A stretch of DNA of 64,000 nt from NCBI GenBank assembly GCA_026545765.1, contig CM048839.1:2294001-2358000 (forward strand). Direction: 5' to 3'. A program made the translations under genes and the position numbers. The first letter of the stretch is position 1, and each line of letters begins with the position of its first letter. The DNA is from Plantago major (taxonomy: Eukaryota; Streptophyta; Magnoliopsida; Lamiales; Plantaginaceae). Below, piece after piece: positions 45,630 through 57,692 of the stretch. The notes under the pieces are model-generated. The model saw only the letters and a list, made by a program, of their open reading frames with translations, ran no database searches and was not told the DNA's origin.

Positions 45630-47030
45630 TGTGGCTTATGTGTGTAATGTTATCTGTGATATGAGCATGTAATACGTGTAATGTTGCCTAAGAATATGTG
45701 TTATGTGATGTCTACAATGTTCTACGTTATTTGTGTAATGTTATTAACGTATCTTCGTAATGTTTTCGTAAATGTGCAGTGTTACATCAATGTGGTATGT
45801 GTTGTCTACAATGTTCTACGTTATTTGTGTAATGTTTTACGTTATTTGTGTAATGTTCTATATGTATCTCTGTAATGTTTCGTAAATGTGCAGTGTACGC
45901 TATTATATCAATGTTTTATTTGTTTTCTACAATGTTGTACGTTATTTCTGTAATGTTTTCAACATATGGCTGCAATGTTTCTGGAACTGCATGACTACAA
46001 AGTTAAGTATCATGCCATTACTATTAGAAAATATGTATAAATGTTCTGAGTCATTACTACAATGTTCCTGGAAAATGCCTGTAATGTTTTTGTGATTATG
46101 CCGTATGCAACATGTTATAACTATCTTCTCATCTAGGTTGGGAAATAAATGTTGTTGGTTATACCCTCGATGTTAGTGCTTATATAATTAATTAATGTTA
46201 TCACTTGTATAGCCTATGTTCATGTGTTTAACTGTTATGTTCCCATCAACGTCATATTTGGGATCAACTGGAGAAGGACATTGTACAGAGAAGATCAACA
46301 TAAAATGATGGAGATAACAATGCAACCAACGACATTGTTGACGAGGCAAATGAAGAACCTGAGGAAACTCTAAATGTGATAAAAGAAAAGTCCATGCATT
46401 AGCTTATGTTGTCTATTTTATATCCAAACAATGTTCTTACATATTCATATGTATAACACTCCATATATTACGATTCTGAGAAATGTTTTTCCGTATTTGT
46501 GTAATGTTCTTATTTTTTTAGTAATGTTCTTATTTATATGAATGATGTATAGAATATAATGTTCTTAACTATGTTGACAGTGTTCTCAACTATTTGATAT
46601 AATGTTATTAGGTATATGAGTGATGACCTAGGGTATAATGTTCTTAACTATATTAGTAATGTTCTCAACTATTTGGGTAATCTTCTTAACTATTTGAGTA
46701 ATGTTCTTAGGAATTTCTATAATGTTATCAGAAATGATATTTTATATATTTACACAATGTTTTAATATATTTAAGTAATGTTCTTAACTATTTAAGTAAT
46801 GTTAACAACATTGTTGAGTTAAGTAGAAACCTTACATGAATAATCATGAACATTACTTAGTTAAGTCGGAAACTTATCCAATAAACGAAGAACATTAACT
46901 TAAATCAAGTAATTGAATATGAATTAGTGTAATAATATGTTATTGTATCTTTAGATGTTGTCATCTATTTAAGTAATGTTCTTACATATTTAAGTAATGT
47001 TCTTAACTATATAAGTAATATTTGTAACCA
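45630..47030 (+). repeat. low-complexity array of TGTAATGTTCT-type units
   Basis: GTAATGTTCTTA, GTAATGTTTTC, TACAATGTTCTACG and similar 15-30 bp units recur dozens of times, separated by TATTTGTG or CTATTTGA. The flank from about 44900 to 45600 includes two copies of an AATCAAGCTCGWAAA-type motif. At 47040-47120, CCCAATGACCCACGAAAATG-type units repeat three times. No gene. Confidence 0.65.
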
Positions 47031-47752
47031 AACCTGGTAAAGTGACCCGCGAAAATGAAATGACCCGACCCAATGACCCACGAAAATGAATTGACCAACC
47101 CAATGACCAGCGAAAATGTAAATAAGTGTGGTAAATTGCAAACAAGCCCGTCTTTATAGTTTCTCTATATACTTGGTATTTATTAAGACTTTGTGTTGTA
47201 ATATTGTATAAAAAAAAAACCAAAACGTAGTGCAGTTTTTATGGATGTATTAGTGAAACAAAAAAGTTACAGTATACTCCCTCCGTCCCTATTTGAACTA
47301 CCCGTAGGGACGGACACAAGATTTAATGCAACCAATTAAATTAATGGCTGTTTATTGAAGTGAAAATCTGAAAGAAGCTTAGGGCAGCTTGGGCAGATTT
47401 TTACTGTACCTAATTGCCACTTGCAATTGAAATGAAAGAAGTCAATACTCAATGTTGTACCTGATTGCCTCTGTAATAGTACAAGTATACAATTAATTAA
47501 AAATTTCCCTCCAAAATGATTGTTGATGCACGTGTACATAAGCTAAATCAATACAAATGCTTTAAAAATCCCACCATTTCTCAGCCAAGTCTCCAAAAAT
47601 TTACATATTTCCACCAGTTTTGACATCTCCAAAACTTTGGTGAGTTTCAAAAATTCCCTCCACCTATCTACATAAATACACTTCTATCAATTGATTAAAT
47701 ACAACAACATTGATTGCTCAACCACTAACCAAATTCACAAAAATAGATCCAA

Positions 47753-49299
47753 ATGGGCAGATTATCCGTTCAAGAGAAGAACACAATTGCGCAGAATTTG
47801 TTGAGGCATAGCGGGGAGGATGGTGTTCCAGAACATGGCAAAATGCAAGAAATGGCTGCGTTATATGGAGTGTCAAGAAAAACAATCAGTGGTTTGTGGA
47901 TTGCAGCAAAGAAACAGATGGAAGATCATGGTGTAATTCAATTCGTATGTCCAAGAATGGGATTGCAATACAAGAACAAAATAAAGGTGGACCATGCAAA
48001 GATCATATCCATTCCATTCCAGGATAGAACGACGATCAGAAAGCTTGCGAGGAAATTAGATGTGAGCAAAAGTGTAGTTGGAAGGTGGGTGAAAACACAA
48101 GAAATCAAATCACATACCAATGAGATCAAGCCTTTGTTGACGCAATTAAACATGTTGTTGAGGTTTAAATTCTGCTTGAGTTGGTTACAAGTTGATAGGC
48201 TGCTCAATAAAGTGAGATTCCCGAGCATGCACAATGTTGTTCATATAGACGAGAAGTGGTTCTATATAACAAGAACAACCGAGAAGTACTACATCTCAAC
48301 GGAAGAAGAGCAAGAAGATATGCCTCATAGAACATGCCAATCGAAAAGATTCATAACTAAGGTGATGTTTGAGTGTGCTGTTAGTAGACCTATGTATGCA
48401 ATTGATGGAACATGCATATGGGATGGCAAAATAGGAATGTTTCCTTTCACAGCTATGGTCCCAGCAATGCGAAGCAGCAAAAACAGAGAAAAGGGCACAC
48501 TAGAGTTAAAGCCAATCGACGCTATCACGTAGCCAGTATACAAACACATGTTGATCAATCAATTTGAATGCAAAGTGCAATTTATTATTTTACGCAATTT
48601 TCTATATACATGCAGCTTTTTATGCAATTTGTTATGCAACTATTTATGCAATTTTGTACAGTTTTTTAGTATGTGCAGTAGCTCTAAGTGCTGGAAATTA
48701 AGATGGAAATTGGATGCAGCTTTATAATTTTTCTCAAGTGTTGTTGTTTAACATATCAGGTTGTTCCGGCAATTAAAGCAAAATGGCCGCCATTTGCAAG
48801 CAAAAGCATAATAATTCAACAAGACAACGCAAAACCACATATAGACGACAATGATGTGGATTTTAGGGCTGTTGCAGAAGCAAATGGATGGGATATACAC
48901 ATACTAAATCAGCCAGCTAACTCTCCTGATCTAAACATAAATGATCTTGGATGGTTCAGGGCTATTCAATCACTACAATGTGACCATGCAGCATACAATG
49001 TTCCAGATCTTTGCAAGAATGTTTCCCTAGCTTTTGAAGAACTAACTGACACCACACTAAACAAGGTATTCCTTAGTCTACAATCTTGTATGGTTGAGAT
49101 TTTGAGAAAAGCTGGAAACAATAACTACATTCTACCTCACATGGGTAAGGACACACTCATTAGGGCAAATACACTACCGGAGTACATAGAGGTCGATGAG
49201 GTATTTGTTAGAGAGTGTATTGACTACTTCAACCAATCTTTTTTAGACACCGGAGATGCATATAACTTGGGGACTTTAATGTCAGATTTAGGTTACTAG
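47753..49299 (+). pseudogene. plant mariner-like transposase (DD39D), one in-frame stop
   Basis: Cut-and-paste transposase of the plant Soymar/Osmar type. The first part (47753-48532) has an N-terminal helix-turn-helix region (YGVSRKTISGLWIAAKK and a second at LARKLDVSKSVVGRWV), then the first catalytic Asp in VVHIDEKWFY (residue 166). A TAG at 48530-48532 interrupts the frame, which otherwise continues PVYKHMLINQ before an intron; the acceptor is at 48758-48759. The second exon (48760-49299) starts VVPAIKAKWP and carries QQDNAKPH and NSPDLNINDLGWF; the second and third catalytic Asp are separated by 39 residues, the plant DD39D spacing. Apart from that stop I see no disabling change, so the copy is young or recently silenced. 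Confidence 0.9.
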
Positions 49300-49693
49300 C
49301 TAATGAAATGGAGTGTGTGACTTTTGGGGTCTATAGCATGTATACTTTTGAACCAAACCTTAAAGGTTGCTTAGTTTTATAGCTTAAGCATAGTCATAGA
49401 ACCTTGGTAGTTTTGATCAAGCAAAAGGTAATGTTTAAGCTGTAAAAATACATTTTGTAAGATATTTATCGGCACAAAGATATAAATGTTGCTTATTTTG
49501 ATATGATTTTCTATGCTTTATTTATATTGTTAATAGCATAAATAATTTATCCATGCTCATGGTAGTACAGGCAAAGTTCAGAACAAATACATGCAAAATT
49601 ATGATATTAGCATTTACGCACACATCAGAAAGCAACTATAAATAGATATACCTGGAAGACAATTTGCAGCTCTTAAGCTTTGAAATCATCTGT

Positions 49694-50057
49694 AGTGTCC
49701 ATAGGTGGTGATTCATACTCATAGCTTGGGAACCAGTTCTTCAAATCAGGAGTTTCTTGAGTTTCTGACATGAATAAGTAGACGGGATTTCAGAATCCAA
49801 CTGAGATAAAAATGATAGAATTATAGACTTACAATGGAATATACATACACGAAAAGCGTGGCGTGGAGTTTACAGAGTGTCCATAGGTGGTGATTCATAC
49901 TCATAGCTTGGGAACCAGTTCTTCAAATCAGGAGTTTCTTGAGTTTCTGACATAAACAAGTAGGTGGGATTTCAGAATCCAACTGAGATAAAAATGATAG
50001 AATTATAGACCTTCAATGGAGTATACATACCTGAAAATTGTGGCGACGGCATTGACA
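49694..50057. repeat. 182-bp tandem duplication inside the mariner element
   Basis: AGTGTCCATAGGTGGTGATT and the following sequence stand at 49694 and again at 49876, nearly identical over the whole unit. On the minus strand each copy contains a splice-acceptor-led frame beginning ETQETPDLKNWF. Confidence 0.9.
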
Positions 50058-51104
50058 ATAAGGTTTCTTGATTTTTTCGATATAAATGCAGCACGAAGAT
50101 ACTTTCGAATAATCGAAATTTGAGCAACCTCTCAATGGTATAATCATCATCATCTTCCATGTCGACATCATCATTCTCATCTTCCATGTCAATTTTAGCA
50201 GCCTCATCTTCCATGTCGATATCAGCATTCGCAGCCATCAATTCTGCCTCCCATTCTGCACACCATTGAGCATAATTTGGAAATCGACGTGTTGCACGCG
50301 CTACATTCCTACAAATTAGCATATGAAATTCATTAAGAAAAGGAAGACAGCTAGCACGTGCTACATTCCTCTCAATGGATGCTTTTGCTTTTAATTAGTA
50401 GCAAAATGAGTGATCAACACAAGTATACTGCTCCATCTTTACTTAGTTTAATTAAAGCTACTAATTGTTAGTTGTTTCTTGATTAAATTCATTGCAAGGT
50501 TCAAGAATGATGGTAAATATTCAATGTAGTGTGATAGCCAACAATGATTTAAATGATGCAGAAACTCAACTTTTTTGTTGCTTCAAGAAGATTTAAATGA
50601 ATGATTATTTCCTTGTGGCACATTGAACAAATTCATCAGCCTATGTAACAGGTAATAATAATGAACATCTAGAAATCAAGACTGCAAAAGCTTACTTGTT
50701 CATTCAAATCTACCAAAGACCTAACAAATTTAGAAAATCAAGACTGTAAAGCTGTAAGATGGGATGAAATCATTTGAAAAGAACACAAAGCCTCAGACCG
50801 TCCTAGTTCAAAGAGTATTCAACATTTAATCTCAGGGATACCATAAACAATCATCACGACTTTGATTGCTTCAAAATACTTACTTGGAGACTTCGATTGT
50901 GGTAGGCGACGATGAAGTCGATGCCGGTGGAGGATGCGACGGCGAAGGAGTTGCCGTTGGAAGGGGCAACAATGAAGTAGATCGGGTACTTATCCAATTG
51001 ACGACCGGATAACATGAGGCTGGTGGTGGCGGGGTTCGGTGTGGCTGTTGAGATCAATCTGGGGACGATGTGAAGCTGTTGGCGGCTGGGCGCGACGGAT
51101 CCAT
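49694..51104 (-). pseudogene. antisense multi-exon passenger gene inside the mariner element (unrecognised)
   Basis: Three coding-like blocks lie on the minus strand. Block 1 (51104-50884) starts MDPSRPAANSF at a good context and ends TTIEVSK at a GTAAGT donor, but has a stop after SSPD. Block 2 (50308-50031) follows an AG acceptor, joins in phase, and reads NVARATRRFPNYAQWCAEWE followed by an acidic stretch with three DMED(D/E) repeats, ending PQFS at a GT donor. Block 3 (from 49946) joins in phase and reads ETQETPDLKNWFPSYEYES and then stops at PPMDTL; the duplicated copy gives PPMDTTDDFKA. The consistent splice phases indicate a real gene or a captured copy of one. I do not recognise the family. 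It could be a transduplicated host gene or a second mariner gene. Confidence 0.5.
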
Positions 51105-51744
51105 GGTGGCGGGGATCGCCGGATCGGCGGTGATGGTTGATGAAGATGATCGATTTGGGGATGATGTGAAGTGAGGATGGTCGATTTGGGGCTAAATGGG
51201 ATGGGCAGATGAGCTGTCCGAATGTTTTTAGAATACTAGATTTAATTGGATTGTGGGGTATATAATTTGCCAAATATGAAAATGGGTAATTGAATTGGGG
51301 ACAGCCCAAAACGGAATACGGGTAATTGAAATAGGGACCGAGGGAGTATTAGGTACCATTCACAATTTATTTAAATGGTTAAACTTTAAGTAAAAAATGA
51401 AAATATCCTTCGATGGTTCTAAAAGTTGCGGAAATTGCTTAAAAAACTCAGGCGCAAACAGGCCCAAAGTAAAGCCAAAATTAGGCGACGACCAAAATGG
51501 ACAGGAAGAAGAATCCTTGGTACAAATCCAACTTGACCCCAAGTTAATTGCCTTGTATTAATTTCATAGAAACGAAACAAGGCATTTTTAGAGTACAAGT
51601 CAATATATCCTTTTTCACGAAGCATTTTGGGTATACAAGTCAATGTATGCACTTTTCTTGAAACTTTGAACTGCATATAGGCTATAGCAATAAATATAGT
51701 AAAACCAGGGACCAAACTGTGTACAAAGAAACCCAATAAAGGGG

Positions 51745-54700
51745 TCAACAATTGATCTGGGAAAAATATGAACATAAAATGATGACTTCATCTCTCCCCT
51801 TAACCTGCACTTCCTTCCTGTTACAAAGACAACAACGTTCAATAAGCCACTGCACGATAACAGAATCGGCCACGCTGAAAGGCAAAATCAGAAATGAACT
51901 GAAAATCAGCGTTAAGCATGACTTTCTGTATTTCCAATTTTGTGTAACAAAGCTTAAAAACTGTATCTTCTCAACAACAACTTTTGAAGATGAATATAAT
52001 GTTTTAGAGTAAATAATAGACCAATGGCAATTATTGTTGTTTCCAGTTCCAGTAACATTCCAATGAACCAGTGCTGGAAAACTGGTCAAAGAACATGGAC
52101 TGACACAACTGGTATAGCTCTAAGAAGCTTGTGCAATCTAAATCCTTCTACCACAAAATTGATGCAAAACTGATAAGAGAGAGAGCTCAAGGATTTTTGT
52201 CTAAAAAGTAGTAGTATAAGAACATTTTGATCAGTATGCCAATGCTATCTATACACAGGTAGCTCAGTAATTATTACTAGTTGTTTGTACGCACTGAATA
52301 AATCAAAAGAGATGACTACCACATAGTACTACAGAAAGCTATGCAAAAGAGACAAAGTAGTGTCTTTTGTACTAGGTGTTTACTGATCAATGCAACATAC
52401 TTTACATCATCACTGCAAATTCATTTCCAGAGTAAAAACTCATACCACGGTGGATGTATGCGTATCAGGTTTCCGACTTCAAGCTCAACATCAGTACACA
52501 TTTTTGGGTTGAAGATTATAGTCGAATTCCTTCCTGAACTTTTCATTGCCATTGGCGAGTCAATCTCTGCGTATGAGTTCTGAAGGATCAACACACACAC
52601 ACTTACCTTGTGTCTTCAAATACATGCATGGATGAAAAAGATGTACTATTTTCTATAAGAAAATGTTGGAAATGTAGGACATATGCAAACCTCTCCATCT
52701 CCGAGACAACTGCAAGAACAAACGGTCAGCTTTGCCTCCAGAGACCTTGACAGGATTCTCACTGAAATACACATGCTCTCATCTGGGAGAGAAAAAAGAA
52801 GAGGCTCATAATAGCACAGACTAGCTATATGCATATGACGATGAAGTAGAACAAGTTTTGCTCTTACCACTGGCTCCTGTACTTAAACTCTTGAGGTATG
52901 ATGTATCTCTTTCTTTCTCTCTCTGCACTACTTGCTGCAACTTACCAAATAAGCCACTGCTGCAAAATAGTCATATCAAAGAATAAGACATCAACACACA
53001 AGTGATACTGGATTATCCAAGTATGAATGTATGGTATTAGATGCAACCAGTTCCACTACCTACCTGGATGGTATGGGCAAAGCCAAGTGCGATCTGTCAT
53101 CAATCCGGGACATGGTCCCATAAACTTCAAGAAATTGATCTGCCATACTCCTAGATATATCCAACTTCAGATTTTGTGGGTTTTCCTGAAGCAACGGCAT
53201 CTATGGTCAAGAAATGCAGTACTGATCCAGACCAAATAATTGGTGTTTAGGGGACATCTGTTAACTGTAACAGATGAGTACCTCATCATCACTGGGGCTG
53301 AAAGGTCCACTCTCTATAGCCTCAAGTGGGTCATCATAGTCATCAATATTCCTGTCACCTGACGAAGATGCATTCCCCTGTAAGATTGTCTCCAGTCTTC
53401 TTTCTCTTTTATCACCATCCTTTTATCATTACAAATTCAGTCTATGGATGCATATAAGTGGATAGTAGTATTCGCTAAGGAAGAAACCTACCGTTCCTAA
53501 ACTTCCTCGATGCAAAACACTCCTTTCCCGAAAGCAATCTAGAAATTCAGCCATTGAGTGCTCCTTTAATTCAGTTCTGTCCCCCAGTTCAGATGGCACT
53601 CTAATATTCTCTAACTGCCCATGTTCCTCTTCATGAAAAATCAGCTGAGACTCAGGCATAGCTATGTTAGTATCTCCAGGAACTTCAGTGCCAACTTCAC
53701 TTAGCAATGGATATATATTTAATGGTGTACTTCCATTTCCATCATTGAAGCCTGAAGATAAACATTTCTGACGTGACTGGAAATGGAACAAGGGTTTGGG
53801 CTTCCCTTTTGTCCTGCTGTCACCTGCTGTTTGGATCAGAAAGGATTTTATAGGAGTATAAATTATAATCTTCTCATATCTGTGAAATTAAAAGCAGGTG
53901 CAGTACCTTTAGAGGATCTGTTTTCTCTCAGAGGGACTCCACGACCATGGGATGTGGAACAGTGAGAGTTTTTGTGCAAAAGATCTAATTCTTCTACCTC
54001 ACGACTTGCTTGGGACCATGTACCACAACCACTCACATTCTTCTTTGCACAATCAAGAGTAGAAGGGCTGACGTTCTGGATGAAATATGTCCCAAGTTCA
54101 GAGAAATACATAGTACATAATAATCAATAATCAAATAGAGATACTGGTGTATTAGTCTTGTGATACCTCGTCATATGAGACAATTTCCTCGTTGGAGTGT
54201 GATAGTGAAACAGCTTTCGGTAAGTGCATCATTCCTTCACTAAACTTGCTTGCATATGTTATAGTTGGATGATGGGTGGAACCATCCTCATCGTTGAATA
54301 GAGGATCTTCAACTTCATCATCAATACGAAACCATGGTTGACTCTGCAGAAGAACGATGATCTAAGAGAAGCGCCATGAAAAACTATCATTATTGCTACT
54401 ATACCCTGGATCATTTATTCAATATTCATAACTTGTAGCCCATACCAAAGCAGCAACATATAAGATGAAACTAAGTCCAACCTGGTTTACAACAATAGTC
54501 AAAACTTGTTCACCATTCGATAGTTTGATCGTTGCCAAAAAGTAATGCCCAATCCAATACGGACAAAAAAACAAGTACTACCATTCGGTTTTTGCAGTGC
54601 TTACCTCCGGGGATGATATGGATGTTGCATTACTTGGCTCACGTTTATAAGCATCTGAAGAGACACACATACGCAAACCCTTTAGCATGCATTTCAGAGT

Positions 54701-55454
54701 TATAAATCGCATAAACAGGCAGAATCCAATTAAAACAATACCTGCTAGTTTCTCAAGCTGTGACAATACTTGCACTCCCCCCTGCCACGGCACTAATTCA
54801 ATACCCAACTCGATATATAAAATAACATGCGTTAAGCAAACTTGTATAAGGAAATGCAGAACACAATCCTTCAGTTAATCTCCTAAAACTGCACTCGCAA
54901 CACTACCCCTAATCCTGACTGCCTTTCTTGATCCCTAAATGACTAACTCCAATTTACACCAAATAGAATTTATTTATTTTTCAATTTTTCACTGGTATAC
55001 ATATGCTACTAATCCAGCCGAGCAGAGTTTTACCAGAATAGGATGAGTAATGGCATAACCGAAGCGAAACTCACCTTGTTTTCCACAGGGGCACCCAAGG
55101 AAACTGAGTGCTGAATCCAATCACCATCTAGCCCTTCTTCATCTTCTTCTACAGAGAATGAACACGAAAACGTCACGCTAGTTGAAGCAAAATGCCCAAA
55201 TTAAAACCCTAGCGTCCACTTGCAGCTAATTAAGGAAGGTACAGATCGGATAAGAGAGTCGTTTTACCGGATATACTCAGGTCGGAATCTTGATTAAGCT
55301 GTGGAATGTTGACGAACGGAAATGAAAACACAGACCGAATTAGAGCTGGGCAGCTAGCTAAAAAACAGCAGAAAAGGTTTCACTGCAAAGTAAAGGGTGA
55401 GAGAGGACATGAAATCGGTAGATTACTGACCGAGAAAGTATCCCTCTTCCACAT
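51745..55454 (-). CDS. unrecognised 14-exon plant protein (515 aa predicted)
   Basis: Exons, all GT-AG and in phase: 55454-55431, 55298-55268, 55148-55075, 54781-54742, 54654-54605, 54343-54167, 54075-53907, 53823-53492, 53419-53282, 53185-53064, 52959-52868, 52782-52691, 52579-52446, 51817-51745. The first half is acidic and Ser-rich: SISEEDEEGLDGDWIQHSVS, then SQPWFRIDDEVEDPLFNDED, GKPKPLFHFQS and EHSMAEFLDCFRE. The last three exons are better ordered: ISVRILSRSLEAKLTVCSC, VELEVGNLIRIHPPWKEVQV and EVIILCSYFSQINC, an alternating hydrophobic pattern resembling an OB-fold strand set (inference; DNA-repair scaffolds have such C-terminal segments). No signal peptide, membrane segment or catalytic motif. 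Exon 11 has two possible acceptors three bases apart (TGCAGCAG). The first exon is short and its start is the least certain part. Confidence 0.8.
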
Positions 55455-55499
55455 TTTCGGAGCTCAATTGCTTCTGGATTTTCAGTGAAAGTTTCCCGC

Positions 55500-57575
55500 T
55501 TTATTTGAATGTCCCTCTTTGGACGGGAAAGAATGGCGTCGATTCGATATACTTACTGCCACTTTTTAATGGGTCGGTGGTGTTAAATCAAGTCGACTCA
55601 AAACTTGTTATATTCAGATAGTAGTAATCACGTTCATCTTTATAGATATTGATATACTCACTAACCAATCTTTCTTAATATAAATACCATTGATTTTTAA
55701 ATAACAAATTTTTTTATTGTTTATTTAAGTCCGCATATATTTTAAATGTGCGGTTTTCATTTGACACGTTTCAAGATGGTCACACAACGTTTGAGTTTAT
55801 AATATTTAAAATATTACATTGAATAATAGAATGTGATTTATGAAGTAAAAATAGTTAGACAAAAGTCAACCCTGATCATTTATGTTACAATTTTACCCTT
55901 TCATTTCTCATTTTGTTTTCTATTTGATATTTCATTCTATTACAATCAACCCCAAAACTTTTAATTTTGATATATAACCCGCAAGAATTTTCTTTTTCAT
56001 ATTTTTATCTTAATCCGTCTTTAACTAAACCACAAATAAAGAATTAATCATCGTTAGAATATAAAATTATAGATTCTATTAAAGCTCTGATTTTGGAGCT
56101 TCCTGGAGCTCTATTATTGGAGCTCTATTACCGGAGCTCCAATGAAAAACTATGGTTTCTTCTTATTAGTTAATAATGATTATTAGTTTAATAAAGAAGG
56201 AAGAAATATATGTATTATATGATAAAAGTTTGAGGTTTCAATTAATAGTTTTTTAAAAGTTTTGAATTAAGTATGTAATTAAATGAAACTTGCATTTCAA
56301 ATTAAATGGTTTAATTAACAAATAATGGGGTTAATATACATTTTAACATAATCCAACCAAAAAAAAGTCCTTCAGTGTAATATTTCATCTTAAGAGGGTG
56401 ATATATGGAAATTTCCCTATTATAAATTCATGACCATTACCAAATTTTCCCAAAAGTTCCATTCTACCTCAAGTCCGATTCTCCCGTATTGTTTTGTTGA
56501 GTCGCTATTTACCTCCAAACACTTGTTTCGGAGTTAATACTTGCCTCATACATGTCGTATGTGCGATTCATATATTGTGTAAATTAGAACCTTCGAATTG
56601 ACCCGAGCCAATGTTTTTTATGGAGCTTTAGTGCCCGAATCTCATTCAGACAAAAAAGAAGTGGAACTCCATGGTGTGTTAGCAATTGTATCCCTAAAAC
56701 TACTATAATACGACTTACGAGCACTCCATAAGTCGAATGTGATAAACTCACTTTGAGTATGTTTAGAGTGCAAATAGAGCAAATAGGTAGGAAATGAGAG
56801 ATTGCAAGTGTGGGGCAAAGTGAATTTCTACCCATATTTATACTCGAACCCTTAATTTACAAAACGATACAACCCTCTATCTAAGTGCATTAACACTTCA
56901 TTCACCAATCACAACTTACCATATAGAGACCACACACTTAAAGGGGGTATTAATTCATGAAAATGCAAGAGACGCCTGCATAATTTTGAAGAATTGAGCC
57001 CCTTCATGTCCGAACGTGTCCCAACCTCAACTTGTTATGCGTCCAGGTTGGACATAGAGCCTGATGCACCATGTCCATATCGCACGCGTCGGGCTTGGAT
57101 GTGAACCAGCGGAAAGGATTTTGGTCCATCTTCTTCATTTTCAGGGTCTTGTTTTTTCGATAACCTTACTCTATAAACATGAATTTTCACAGTCGTTTTC
57201 AAGTTATCGTTTCATATTCTAAGGTTAAGAACCACCTAGAGAGTTCTCGTGAAAAGACAACAATACAACAATTTCACGTGTAGAACTGATTTGGATATCC
57301 GTCCAATAACTCAAGATCAAATTCTAATAAAATTTCCATTCACAGCGTTTAAAATACCTAGTTCGTAAATCATTCTCCGCAAGTGGACCATACGAACCAC
57401 ATCTAAACTTACTCAACAAGCTGATCCAATGATTCTTCCACTATTTAAAACCCATTGGGTCAAATTCATTGCATATCCTCCCTCATTCAGGTGCCCACAT
57501 ACATTCAATCTCATCTCCATTTAATCCAATTCCACATTTTCATTTTCTCTAACGCGGGCAAATTCGAATTTATTT
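55500..57575. other. spacer between the unknown gene and WEE1 (divergent promoters)
   Basis: AT-rich, no gene. Contains a cluster of GGAGCTC motifs at 56096-56135 and repeat-like sequence at 56580-57250 that I cannot place. The last few hundred bases are the WEE1 promoter and leader. Confidence 0.4.
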
Positions 57576-57692
57576 TTGTCTCCCCCCAAAATACCCACTC
57601 ATCCAAAAAAAATAATTAAAAAAACCCATCTTCTCCAAACAACACTGTATAACCTGCATCAGGAAAAAGTGATAAAGCCTGAAGCTTGGTTT

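Larger units (their letters stand above)
47277..51346 (+). mobile_element. mariner-like element with both TIRs (about 4.07 kb)
   Basis: The left end CTCCCTCCGTCCCTATTTGA and the reverse complement of the right end CTCCCTCGGTCCCTATTTCA match over about 28 bp with a few mismatches, continuing into TACCCGTA on both sides, and each end is flanked by TA (47275-47276, 51347-51348), the mariner target. Between them lie a plant-type transposase gene (plus), a 182-bp tandem duplication, and antisense spliced frames. The transposase is broken, but the ends look usable by a related transposase. Confidence 0.85.

Noticed and set aside
57541-57570. Possible E2F site upstream of WEE1 (ACGCGGGCAAATTC)
   Set aside because: WEE1 is a plausible E2F target, but the sequence has one base too many for the TTTSSCGC consensus.
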